Shown: positions 1-9,400 of the stretch, piece by piece
Position numbering within the stretch: position 1 is the first letter of the stretch
Layout of the letters: each line of letters begins with the position of its first letter
Source of the DNA: an uncultured bacterium
GTDB taxonomy: Bacteria > Myxococcota_A > Bradymonadia > UBA7976 > VGTA01
DNA length: 64,000 bases
Direction of reading: 5' to 3'
Assembly (NCBI GenBank): GCA_943788935.1
Contig: CALSSE010000005.1
Coordinates: 310,001 to 374,000, forward strand
Notes under the pieces: model-generated
Databases searched by the model: none
What the model saw: the letters and a program-made list of their open reading frames with translations, nothing else
What the model was told of the DNA's origin: nothing
Position numbers and translations under genes: made by a program

Positions 1-198
1 AGCTTTTATTATCTCTCCTTGAGCGGTCGTGATCTCTTCTTGAGCAGAGCTCAAAGATAAATGAGCACATAGGACGAATGGTAGAGTAACGAACAAAGTG
101 AGAGATAGCGTAACTAGCGATCTCGATAATCTTGATAATTTTGGCAAATTCGACGGGGCAGAAAAACACCTAAATATGGAGAGAGTGACGCTTCGCAT
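1..198 (-). CDS. Secreted protein, N-terminal part only (runs off left edge)
   Basis: Read on the minus strand from an ATG at 196-198, an open frame of 66 codons reaches the window edge without a stop. An AAGAGG ribosome-binding site lies about 8 bases upstream of the ATG. The N terminus is basic and is followed by a hydrophobic stretch (LVTLSLTLFVTLPFVL) and a small-residue region ending SSAQEE, which looks like a Sec signal peptide cut before the glutamine. The rest of the protein is outside the window, so no function can be given. It is divergent from the flagellin gene, which could make it a flagellum-related periplasmic protein, but nothing in the visible residues shows that. Confidence 0.55.
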   Translation of the reverse strand, partial: MRSVTLSIFRCFSAPSNLPKLSRLSRSLVTLSLTLFVTLPFVLCAHLSLSSAQEEITTAQGEIIKA

Positions 199-369
199 TA
201 CTGTAAACCTCTTGGTACTGAGTTGCGGTTACCATGCCAAATAATCGTCTCAGACTCAATGAGCATAGATGAGCTGTATAGGAAATGAATACTTGTTAAT
301 ATTCTTTACCTTACAGTTGTGATTGTGATATTTATACTGAGTAATCTTCATTGTTTAAGGTTAAAAAGC

Positions 370-2094
370 ATGTTTGTTGTCAACACAAATACTTCATCTA
401 TTAACGCTTTTAATAGTATTAGAACTAATCAAAGTGATGTGGCTAGGGGGTTCGAGAGACTCTCTAGTGGTCTCCGAATCAACGGAGCGCGTGATGACGC
501 CGCGGGTCTCTCCATCAGCACTCGGATGACAGCTCAAGTCCGAGGAGCTCAACAAGCGACGCGGAACGCTAATGATGCCATCTCCTATCTGCAAACTGCA
601 GAGGGGGCTCTTGAAGAGACAACTAACATCCTCCAAAGAATGAGAGAGCTCAGCGTCCAATCAGGTAATGAAACGCTCAATTCTCAAGATCGCTCAGCGA
701 TTCAAGAAGAGCTAAATCAGCTCATGTCTGAGCTAGATCGAATTAATGAGACTACCAATTTTAACACTCAATCGGTCTTCAGTCAGCATAAAACAGTCTC
801 TCTTAAGCAGACCTATGCCAATGGTGGAAACCTTAATCATTTCGCTGTTGACTACAATGAAAGCGAAGATCTCTCCGGACACGCTTTAGGTCAAGCTGAA
901 GCAGAGACCCGCAGAGATTTCGTCGTCGATGGCATGAAGAGCGGTTGGCTACAGCAATCCGAGCGAATGATTGAAGAAGACCTCGGTATCATCGGTGACA
1001 ACGACACAATCGCCGTTGATTTTGTAGACGGAGGTGATGGCGCTAATGGTACCCTCGCTTTTGTGGGTGGTAACGACCCCATTCGCTTACACATTGACCT
1101 CAACGACTTTGATAACATCAACTCTCCTGACGGTGGCGCCGCCCCATTATACAGTGATCGTATCATCGCTCACGAGATGGTTCATGCGGTGATGAACGCG
1201 AATAATATTAGTCAATTCGACGATGATAAGCGATGGTTCAACGAAGGGGTAGCTGAGCTCTTACATGGCGCCGCAGATACTCGTCTCGCCTCCACAAATG
1301 TCGCTACATATCAAAGCGGAGGACTCGCCCTCGCCAATGCTTTTGATGGACCCGCTTCGGGGGGAATAGACTATAGTGAGGCCTATGTCGCCGCCGCTTA
1401 TCTCCATCAAGAGGTCATCGATAATGGAGGTCAAGGGATCAAGGATATCCTTCAAGATATGGCAGGAGGTTCAAACCTCAACACCGCGATTGGAGCGAAC
1501 ACTGGGTTCACCGGTACAGCAGACTACCAAGCGACTTTCCAAACCATCGGTGAGGGTGATGTTTTCGCCGCTAATCTTCGACAGAACTTTGTCAATACAG
1601 GTGATACCGGCTCAATCTCAGGGAGCTTCTTCGGGGGAAGTGTACTCGATGCCGAATCGGTCGTCGCTAATAATGCCTACTCAACCTCTGACAAGAAGGG
1701 CGGCCAGCGAGTTGAATTCCATATCGGAGGGAACGCAGAGGATGAGTTAAATATGTATGTCGGCTCATTCAACGTTGACGCCATGGGGCTACGTGAGATT
1801 GATGTCACCGATCATCAAAATGTGGACTTTGCGATCGCTGGACTCTCTGATGCGCTCAACTATGTATCCTCTATGCGTTCTGAGCTTGGTGCGATGCAAA
1901 ACCGACTAGGAACTACCGTTAATTCTCTTCAGATTAACGTAGAGAACACCTCAGCGAGTCGCTCTCGTATCACCGACACAGATTTCGCTGAAGAGACCAG
2001 CAAGCTCACCAAAGCGCAGATCATTCAGCAGGCTTCAGTCTCAATGCTCTCCCAATCGAATATCCAACCTCAATTAGCGTTGAGTCTCCTCTAG
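370..2094 (+). CDS. Flagellin with embedded zinc metallopeptidase domain (flagellinolysin type)
   Basis: This is a flagellar filament subunit of 574 residues. The start is the ATG at 370, because MFVVNTNTSS is the usual flagellin opening and TAAGG lies upstream; a GTG at 319 would add 17 untypical residues. Residues 1-140 are the conserved N-terminal D0/D1 helices (LSSGLRINGARDDAAGL, RMRELSVQS). Residues about 480-574 are the C-terminal D1/D0 helices, ending QLALSLL. The variable region between them, about 140-465, is a gluzincin-like peptidase: HEMVH at 268-272 and the downstream WFNEGVAEL with E292 as the likely third zinc ligand. Published flagellinolysins carry such a domain in the same place and form proteolytic filaments. 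All expected catalytic residues are present, so activity is likely but not shown. A TATACT box at 333-338 is a possible -10; no convincing sigma-28 or sigma-54 site was found. No other flagellar gene is recognisable in the window. Confidence 0.95.
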   Translation: MFVVNTNTSSINAFNSIRTNQSDVARGFERLSSGLRINGARDDAAGLSISTRMTAQVRGAQQATRNANDAISYLQTAEGALEETTNILQRMRELSVQSGNETLNSQDRSAIQEELNQLMSELDRINETTNFNTQSVFSQHKTVSLKQTYANGGNLNHFAVDYNESEDLSGHALGQAEAETRRDFVVDGMKSGWLQQSERMIEEDLGIIGDNDTIAVDFVDGGDGANGTLAFVGGNDPIRLHIDLNDFDNINSPDGGAAPLYSDRIIAHEMVHAVMNANNISQFDDDKRWFNEGVAELLHGAADTRLASTNVATYQSGGLALANAFDGPASGGIDYSEAYVAAAYLHQEVIDNGGQGIKDILQDMAGGSNLNTAIGANTGFTGTADYQATFQTIGEGDVFAANLRQNFVNTGDTGSISGSFFGGSVLDAESVVANNAYSTSDKKGGQRVEFHIGGNAEDELNMYVGSFNVDAMGLREIDVTDHQNVDFAIAGLSDALNYVSSMRSELGAMQNRLGTTVNSLQINVENTSASRSRITDTDFAEETSKLTKAQIIQQASVSMLSQSNIQPQLALSLL

Positions 2095-2102
2095 AGTCCT
2101 CC

Positions 2103-3290
2103 TCAAGAGCCGACGAGTGTAAACCGATGAGGTCGAGCATATAGCGCGGTAAATAAGAGACAGATACCAAAAGTGAAGAGCATCTCTTGGTCACCCCAGT
2201 GATCTGCGATCATTCCCCCCAGAGGAGCGAAGATCATAGCTGCTCCTCCCCAAAGGCCGGTAAACATCGCTAGCGCTCGCCCTCGATAATGATCATCAAC
2301 AGCGCTCACGATAAGACTCGTGAGCACGGGGAAGCAATAGCCATGAGCGACTCCTGCTAACACCCCCGCCGTGAGCATCCCCCATAGGTCAGTTGACAGC
2401 GAATAAGTGAGTAATGCTAGTCCATAGAGCGCTAGGGAAGGAGAGACCAATTTAGCAGGCCCGAGACGCTCAGGGAGTTTAGCGCCAAATAATCGCGCCG
2501 ATACCGCCCCGGCGACATAGGTGAACCACACGGCGGTCGGATAAGTCATGCCTCGTGAGGCTCCAATGACCGAGGCAAAAGTCATCAGGATCGACACCGC
2601 CCCGGCGAAGGCGATGGTAGACCACCACAAAGGCCGCAACGGTGTCCTCAGCAAGTAGCCCATCGCCGTATGCGCGATCTCTCCTTTAGAGTCCTCCTCC
2701 GAGCTTAAGTCAGTCTGCTGAGAGCTCTTCATCTTCGCTGGGATGAAGAATATGAGCGCGGCAGAGAGGAGAACTAACAGACTCACAGCGGTCAAAAATG
2801 GTCGGATTGATGAGCCCTGAAAACCGGTGATATCAGCGATCGGATTCACGAGGAGGGGTAAAAGACCCGCGACTCCAAATAAGGCGAGACCCTCGGTTCG
2901 CCGACTCTGAGGGATCAAGTCTGCGGCCAATGCAAAATAGCCGGTAAAGATAAAACCTTCTCCTATTCCAAAGAGGATTCGAACCCCATAGGCTGAGTAG
3001 TCTATGGCGTTTACCCAGTGTATCATCGCCAAAGAGACCGCGGTCACCACTCCCCCAAAGATGAGTGAGCTCTTACGCCCAAAGCGATCGAGGCTCCAGC
3101 CAACAAAGGGACGGGTCAACAGACCCGCAATATGAGCCGATGACATGATCAAACCGACCTCTGCTCGTGTCCCACCGAGGTGAGTGAGATAGAGAGGTAA
3201 CAAGAGCATGGAGGCATAGCCGAGCGCTCCCAAGAGGTGAGAGAGGGTCAATATACAGAAGGGGCGTGTCCACAGCGACGCTGTTGTCAT
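2103..3290 (-). CDS. MFS transporter, 12-TM sugar/drug efflux type
   Basis: This inner-membrane major facilitator protein has about 395 residues when started at the ATG at 3288-3290, which has AAAGG a few bases upstream. The frame is open further upstream to 3410, but that would add a polar 40-residue extension unlike MFS N termini. The loop 2-3 signature is clear (LTRPFVGWSLDRFGRK), and the hydrophobic segments fall into two six-helix halves separated by a charged loop (KMKSSQQTDLSSEEDSKG). The overall look is of the AraJ/YfcJ/YhhS group of small-molecule exporters. The substrate cannot be read from the sequence. The gene converges on the flagellin gene with only 8 bases between stops, so the two have little room for separate terminators. 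Confidence 0.85.
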   Translation of the reverse strand: MTTASLWTRPFCILTLSHLLGALGYASMLLLPLYLTHLGGTRAEVGLIMSSAHIAGLLTRPFVGWSLDRFGRKSSLIFGGVVTAVSLAMIHWVNAIDYSAYGVRILFGIGEGFIFTGYFALAADLIPQSRRTEGLALFGVAGLLPLLVNPIADITGFQGSSIRPFLTAVSLLVLLSAALIFFIPAKMKSSQQTDLSSEEDSKGEIAHTAMGYLLRTPLRPLWWSTIAFAGAVSILMTFASVIGASRGMTYPTAVWFTYVAGAVSARLFGAKLPERLGPAKLVSPSLALYGLALLTYSLSTDLWGMLTAGVLAGVAHGYCFPVLTSLIVSAVDDHYRGRALAMFTGLWGGAAMIFAPLGGMIADHWGDQEMLFTFGICLLFTALYARPHRFTLVGS

Positions 3291-3507
3291 AGAGAGGCCT
3301 TTATGATGAGTGGTACATAAGCGAGGCTTACTCGTCTTTAGATGTGATCGAGATGAATGGTGTCGCTTAGTCGTCGCTGGTTTTAAGCATGAACTCAGAG
3401 AATATACCAACCCCCTTCGCTTTTAATCATTGATTCTCTCTAAAGAGAGGCTTACATCACCCTTGTCGTCACTCTAAGCAGTGACTCTAATACGAGGAGC
3501 GGTGAAT

Positions 3508-4293
3508 ATGACGGAAGGTTCACAAAATCAGTCAAATCAGCGATCAGTGTGGATCGCAGGCGCTAGCGGTTTTTGTGGTCGAGGTATCACTCAGCGACTC
3601 GCTGAGCTCAACGGTCTTGATCATTCTACTTCCCCGAGATATCAAGTCTTGCCTCATATACGTCCTCACTCTAGTAGAGCGCCAAAACTCCTTAAAGAGT
3701 GGACACAGCTCGGCCTCTCTCCTGTCAATGAAGAGTGGGCGTCTATTGAATCTGCTCTCCAACGCTATCAACCTCAAGTGGTGATTAGCTGTCTAGGGAC
3801 TACTAAACGCCATGAGAAGCGAGAAGGAGGTAACTATGAAGAGGTTGATTATGGTCTTAATCGACAGCTCATTGAGATCGCGGAGCGATTGGAGACTCCT
3901 CCCCACTTTATTTATCTCTCTTCTATGGGTGTCGAATGGGGGCGGTGGAGTCAATATCTCGAAGCGCGAATGAAAGTAGAGCGTGACTTAAAAGAATCAA
4001 GGCTACCTCACTCTATTATTAGACCAGCGATCCTCAGCGGTACGAGTCGAGATGAGCGACGCCCACTAGAGGAATTTGGCGCTTGGTTCTCACATCGCCT
4101 GAGCGATCTCTTCACCACTCTCAAAATGACCGATCTCGCCCATAAAGTTAAGCCTCTCGATGCGCATGAGATGGCTGAGTTTATGCTCTCTATTATAGAA
4201 GATGATACCCTCCTAAGTAATCAGGGAGGCCGCACTTATACGATCGAGATGATTCATCAGACACTCAGTCGAAGAACATCTCGTTTACCCTAG
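3508..4293 (+). CDS. Atypical short-chain dehydrogenase / NAD(P)-binding epimerase-like protein
   Basis: This Rossmann-fold protein of 261 residues has the dinucleotide-binding glycine motif GASGFCGRG near its N terminus. The segment VVISCLGTTKR follows, then YLSSMGVEWGRW, YLEARMKVERDLKES and SIIRPAILSG. This order is typical of atypical SDRs of the TIP30/HTATIP2 and NmrA-like groups. The Y/K pair in YLEARMK may correspond to the SDR YxxxK. The ATG at 3508 is chosen because GAGGAG stands 8 bases upstream; GTG codons at 3481 and 3502 are alternatives. Cofactor binding is well supported, but the substrate is unknown. The gene ends convergently with the next one, and the two stop codons share the CTAG at 4290-4293. 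Confidence 0.75.
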   Translation: MTEGSQNQSNQRSVWIAGASGFCGRGITQRLAELNGLDHSTSPRYQVLPHIRPHSSRAPKLLKEWTQLGLSPVNEEWASIESALQRYQPQVVISCLGTTKRHEKREGGNYEEVDYGLNRQLIEIAERLETPPHFIYLSSMGVEWGRWSQYLEARMKVERDLKESRLPHSIIRPAILSGTSRDERRPLEEFGAWFSHRLSDLFTTLKMTDLAHKVKPLDAHEMAEFMLSIIEDDTLLSNQGGRTYTIEMIHQTLSRRTSRLP

Positions 4294-6203
4294 GGGCTCT
4301 TGCAAACACCTTGCTGACACCTCTCACCCACCCTACATCTGATTCGGTTATCACCACAAAAGCAAGACCCATCTACACACCGGTCTCCCTGAGTACTGCA
4401 CACCGCACCACATGAGCCGCAATTAAGAGTGTCGGTCCTGAAATTGAAGTCCTCATCTACTAACCTATCACAGTCATCATCTCGTGAATTACACAGCTCA
4501 ATTGAAGGTGAACCGAGAGGCGCTGTACTACAGATTAATCCACTGCCATTACAGACGAATACTCCGTTCCGTGCACACTCTCCAATGCCGACTGTGCAGT
4601 TGGAACCTATGAGAGGGAAGTCCTCATCGATTTGGCCGTCACAGTCATTGTCTTGTGTATCACAGAGCTCGGCGGGGACGGGACCACACTCACCGCAGAT
4701 GTTGAGGACAGTCTCATCGATTTGACCGTCACAGTCATTATCCTGTTCGTCACAAGATTCGTTAGGAACATTACCACAAGCCCCACACTCATTGAGAACC
4801 CCCTCATCGATTGTACCATCACAATCATTATCCTCTCCATCACACACCTCTGCGGGAATCGCTCCACATTGACCACACTGATTGCTAACTCCTTCATCGA
4901 TCGTGCCATCACAATCATTATCTTCTTCATCACAGAGTTCTGCAGGGACGACACCACATTGACCACAAGCGTTGAGGACTCCTTCGTCAACGATACCATC
5001 AAGATCTTCATCTTCACCGTTACATGACTCAACACAGATATTTCCTTCGTCGATCACTTCATCACAGTCATCGTCAAGACCGTTACAAACCTCATTAGCG
5101 GGAGAAGTGGCGATGACACTACAGCTAAAACTACTATTGACGCAGCGCAGAAGCCCTGTCCTTCTACACTCTCCAAAACCTTCAACACAGGCTCCATTGA
5201 CCAGGTTCTCATCAACTCGTCCATCACAGTCATCGTCAAGTCCGTTACAGGTCTCGATCGGTACCGGACCACATTGACCACAATCATTGGTCACCCCTTC
5301 ATCAGTACGACCATCACAGTCGTTGTCTTCTTGATCGCAGACCTCAATGGGGAGCGAGCCGCACCCACCACAGGCATTAGTAACATTCTCATCAGTTCGC
5401 CTGTCACAGTCATTATCCTGTCCATCGCAAATCTCTAAAGGCAGTTCACCACATTGACCACAGGCATTGAGAACTCCTTCATCTACTGGACCATCGCAAT
5501 CATTATCGAGTTCATCGCAAACTTCACTCGGCACTTCACCACAATCTCCACAGACATTGAGTAGCCCTTCATCGATGAGACCATCACAATCATTATCTGC
5601 GCCATCACACCCTTCCTCGGCTGGGGGGAGGTCATCACAATCGCCCCATTGTCTCTCTACGCAACTCTGAGTCCCTGATTGACAGAGCCCCTCATTACTT
5701 CCGCATACCCGCGTTGACCCTGAGATACAACATCTCTCCACTTCTTCATCATTTAGACCATCACAGTCATTATCGAGATCATCGCAGATCTCATCGGTAG
5801 CCAATATAGGCTCAAATTGACAAGTGAGGTTCGCCATTGAATCACCACAAGCAAGTATACCCACTCCCTGGCACTCACCTACGCCATGAATACAAGGATC
5901 GCCTAGTCCATCAAAGTCCTCATCTACTCTCTGATCACAGTCGTCGTCTACCCCATTGCACAGCTCAGCTCTTGGTGAACATGATGGCTGCATGTCTTCC
6001 TCTTCTACGGTTCCATCAATGCTTAAAGCCATATCCATGGCTACTCTGTAATCGATCTCTACAGTGCCTACATCTGCTAAAGACTGATCTGTCTGCTTAC
6101 TGACTTGATCACCTGTATCATTGAACTCACAGGCACAGGTCAGAAGCATTACAATAATGATGTAATAATATGCGGATGTCCTATGAATAAGCAAAGTATG
6201 CAT
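4290..6203 (-). CDS. MopE-like DxDCDG repeat lipoprotein (putative metal-binding)
   Basis: This is an exported protein of 637 residues. Its N terminus has a hydrophobic stretch (YYYIIIVMLLTCAC) that looks like a lipoprotein signal with Cys 22 or 24 as the anchor; the lipobox is imperfect. The body contains 14 copies of a motif close to C(D/N)xxDNDCDGxxDE. Many are joined by a linker of the form NACGQCGxxPxExCD. One copy (EDEDLDGIVDE) has Leu in place of the central Cys. The motif matches the MopE-type putative metal-binding family; the aspartates resemble Ca-binding loops and the cysteines probably form disulfides. The C terminus is a further Cys-rich module (NCGSCGAVCS, CFCGDNRIRCRVGERC). 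A surface structural or adhesive role is the usual guess. GAGGGA lies about 12 bases before the start. Confidence 0.85.
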   Translation of the reverse strand: MHTLLIHRTSAYYYIIIVMLLTCACEFNDTGDQVSKQTDQSLADVGTVEIDYRVAMDMALSIDGTVEEEDMQPSCSPRAELCNGVDDDCDQRVDEDFDGLGDPCIHGVGECQGVGILACGDSMANLTCQFEPILATDEICDDLDNDCDGLNDEEVERCCISGSTRVCGSNEGLCQSGTQSCVERQWGDCDDLPPAEEGCDGADNDCDGLIDEGLLNVCGDCGEVPSEVCDELDNDCDGPVDEGVLNACGQCGELPLEICDGQDNDCDRRTDENVTNACGGCGSLPIEVCDQEDNDCDGRTDEGVTNDCGQCGPVPIETCNGLDDDCDGRVDENLVNGACVEGFGECRRTGLLRCVNSSFSCSVIATSPANEVCNGLDDDCDEVIDEGNICVESCNGEDEDLDGIVDEGVLNACGQCGVVPAELCDEEDNDCDGTIDEGVSNQCGQCGAIPAEVCDGEDNDCDGTIDEGVLNECGACGNVPNESCDEQDNDCDGQIDETVLNICGECGPVPAELCDTQDNDCDGQIDEDFPLIGSNCTVGIGECARNGVFVCNGSGLICSTAPLGSPSIELCNSRDDDCDRLVDEDFNFRTDTLNCGSCGAVCSTQGDRCVDGSCFCGDNRIRCRVGERCQQGVCKSP

Positions 6204-6387
6204 AAGCGCTTTTTCCCTCGTTAATTCACAAATCGATCTAGGTAAAAGTCAACATACCCAACTCAGTAGCTCTATGCTAGCGAGTTCAATCGGTGACCCT
6301 CCTCTTTTTGATGAGGATTCACTTAGGATCAAATACTCACTGCTTAGAGTCGTACCGAAATAGTCTCTCAGTTCCGCTCATCAGGAG

Positions 6388-6430
6388 GAAGAGTCTGTAA
6401 TACAAAGTGAAGACTCTCTGACGACTCTTC
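6388..6430 (-). terminator. Inverted repeat just after the large GH16 gene, possible terminator
   Basis: Eight-base arms GAAGAGTC (6388-6395) and GACTCTTC (6423-6430) are perfect complements, separated by 27 bases that hold a further GAAGACTC. They begin directly after the stop codon of the leftward GH16 gene. There is no clear T-run, so a factor-independent terminator is only one possibility. The rest of 6204-6387 holds no gene I can support. Confidence 0.3.
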
Positions 6431-9400
6431 TTAAGGCCCCGTAATGACCGCCTCATAGACTCGTACATAGTCAACTAGCATCTCTTGAGGAAAGACCGTA
6501 CTTCCATCAGGATTCCCTAAGAAAGTTCCTCCTACCGCTACGTTGAGGATCATGAAGAACTCGTGATCAAACACCCATTGAGTTCCTTGCGGTATATCGT
6601 TGGTGCTATGCTCCATGTAGAGGTCATCATCAACGTACCACTTGATGGATGTCGGTGACCATTCCACAGCGTATGTATGAAATCCCGCTGCCAGAGAGCT
6701 GTTGCTAGGTCTATTGCTATACAAACTACTTCCACCCGAGTAGCCGGGACCATGAAGAGCGCCTGAGGATTCATTGAGTGTCTGTCCTCGAAATTCCATA
6801 ATATCAATCTCACCACAATTAGGCCAACCGACGGTCTCGATATCGTTCCCAAGCATCCAAAACGCCGGCCACAGACCTTGACCATAAGGCATCTTTATTT
6901 TGGCCTCAAAACGACCAAACTGTTGGGTGAAGAGACCTTGGGTCTTGAGTCTAGCTGAGGTGTATTCATTCCCCTGATAACTCTCTCTCATCGCCTTGAT
7001 AGAGAGGTAACCATTTCCATTTTGAAATGAGTTCTCGACTCGGTCAGTATTATGCTCTAGCTGAGCGTTGCCCCAACCTCCACCTCCGACATCATGAGTC
7101 CATTTTAAAGGGTCAACAGGAGTATTCTCAGCGCCATTAAATTCATCACTCCACGTTAAACGCCAACCCTCAGCTTCCTCTAAAATCCCGTCGGTCCCTA
7201 ACCCGCTCATACAGGCGCTACAACGTCCATAGACAGGGTTGACTGTAGCATCGGCGCTGATGGTGATCTGACGGTTCGCATATGAAGAGTTATCTGTGAT
7301 CGGTGCGCAGGTTCCATCACCGGCTTGAACATCATCGACAAGGTTTTCTTCACTCGCCCAATTATCTACCATTAGCTTATATTCTAGCGCGCCGGAGGGG
7401 AAAGTGAAGGTACCGGTCCAAATACCATCGCTGTCAGCGTCACTGAGCGCATAGCCCTCGGCGCACCAATCACAGAATGGCCCGGTGATATAGACCGTGT
7501 TAAAGCTCTCTGGCGCCTCTGGACAGGTCATGTCTACCTCGAAAGTTACATCATAGTCGCTAGGCTCTGGTGGGGGAGTTGTCCCGCCAATGAAGGTCAC
7601 ATCATCAAAGTAATAAGTCTGTTCACCTGCGTCAGCGCCAGTGACCCCAAAGTTAAAGAAGATGCTGAGTTTGTCATAAGTCGCTGCCGGATTAAGAAGC
7701 GCGGTTCCCGCCGCTTGGTCTGCGAAGTCAAAGGTCAACACCTCCCACCCCTCAGTTAGGGTGATGGTGGCTTCGGTCTCCACAGTGATGGTCGGATCTC
7801 CTGAGTTATCTGCTTTAAGACGTACTTGAATCCCCGCTTGGGAAGAGTAAACCTTCACACTCATTCGGGTGTTCTCAGCGTCGATCGGAAGAGCTCCGAT
7901 CGCCTCATTTTCTTGAGTGGCGAAGGTCACCCCCGCCCACGTCTCTGCGGTTGCGCTCTTGATCACTCGCCCAACTTGATTCCCTGCGTCCAATGGGTCA
8001 TTAGCGACGCTAGAGCCTTCTGCGCCTCCAAAGCCAATGAGACTATAAGTGACCTCTGGGTCATCAAAAGTCACTGTCTCAAAATCACTGCTTGGCGGGG
8101 TGGGAGGTTCATCACCACAATCGGTACATCGCCCATAAATGTGCTCTACTGAACCATCAGCTACAATATTAATCTCACGATTTGCATAGCTAGAACCATC
8201 AGTGATGGGCGCACAGTCACCATCACCAATTAGATTCTCTTGATAAGCGAAATTATCCACCATGTATTTGAATTCAAGAGCCCCCACAGGAAAGCTAAAT
8301 GATCCGGTCCATACATCATCATTATCTTCATCGGTGAGTGGATAGCCACCGTCACACCACTCACAGAAAGGTCCCGTGATATACACTGTGCTGAAGCTCA
8401 CTTCAGCACAGGTCATATCGACAGAGAAACTAAACGAATATTGGCAAGAATTATCATCCTCTTCAGCGAGATTATTGAAGTTGGTAGCCTGAGGATCAGT
8501 ACAACCCAAGATTGAATCACCAGTGTTCGGGGGGGCGTCATTCCTCCACTCAAGGTCATCGAGATAAATGGTGACCGTCTCTGCGCCCGTCGGATTCTCC
8601 AAGTACCAGGAAAAAGCACCACTAATCTCGGTGATTCCCTCAGGAAGAAGGAGATAGTCTTCTTGTGGCTCTGCGCTTAGCTCTGAGTATCCTTTGTCTA
8701 CATTAAAACCATCAGCTTCAGGGATCCCCACCCCAAAATTCATTCGCTCTCCTCCTTGATCTCCCCATGCGCGATATCGAACATGAGTCGCGCCTGAGTC
8801 GATTAAGAGGCCCGGCTGGTCTCCCCAGTTATTCTCCGGATATTGAAAGAAGAATCCTACCCACTCTGCCCCATCAGGAGTCCAAGTGATCTTTAGACAA
8901 GCACCTGTATCGCTCACGCTATCATCCTCACATGGCTCAGCGATGACTTCACCCTCTCCCATCTTTCCCGACATAAAGAAATGCTCTTCAAGGTAGAACG
9001 GTAAGCTGACTGTCGCTGGACCCCCTGTACATTCTTCTAAGGCCAAATAGGCGCTATTACAGCTCTCTGATGCACCCACTGCTCCATCGACACAGCGCCA
9101 CCCCTCTTCGATGATACACTCTCGATAGGTGGAGGCGACCTCGCTACATCCACCTACTTGCTCTGCCTCACAAACTGATCGACAGTCAAGATAACTAGGC
9201 GCTGCACATTCAAGCACCGAGGTCACTGTTGAACAGCCTACGGTACAGGGATTTACCACTGCATCGCTGTCAGAATTCATCACAAGTTCATCAATATAAA
9301 ATTCAATAGAGGAGGTGCTCTCATCAGTGACCCAAAAGAATCCACCAGCGATATCATCATAAGGGACACCAGCGAGGTCGATAGTATACTGTCGTGGTGA

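Noticed and set aside
213..226. Sigma-54-like site TGGTAC-N4-TTGC upstream of the flagellin gene
   Set aside because: The GG and GC elements are separated by 9 bases where sigma-54 promoters need 10, and it lies about 140 bases from the start codon, so I do not call it.
4607..5035. Open frames on both strands inside the MopE-like gene
   Set aside because: They are artefacts of the regular repeat and codon pattern of the true gene in another frame; their products are low-complexity.
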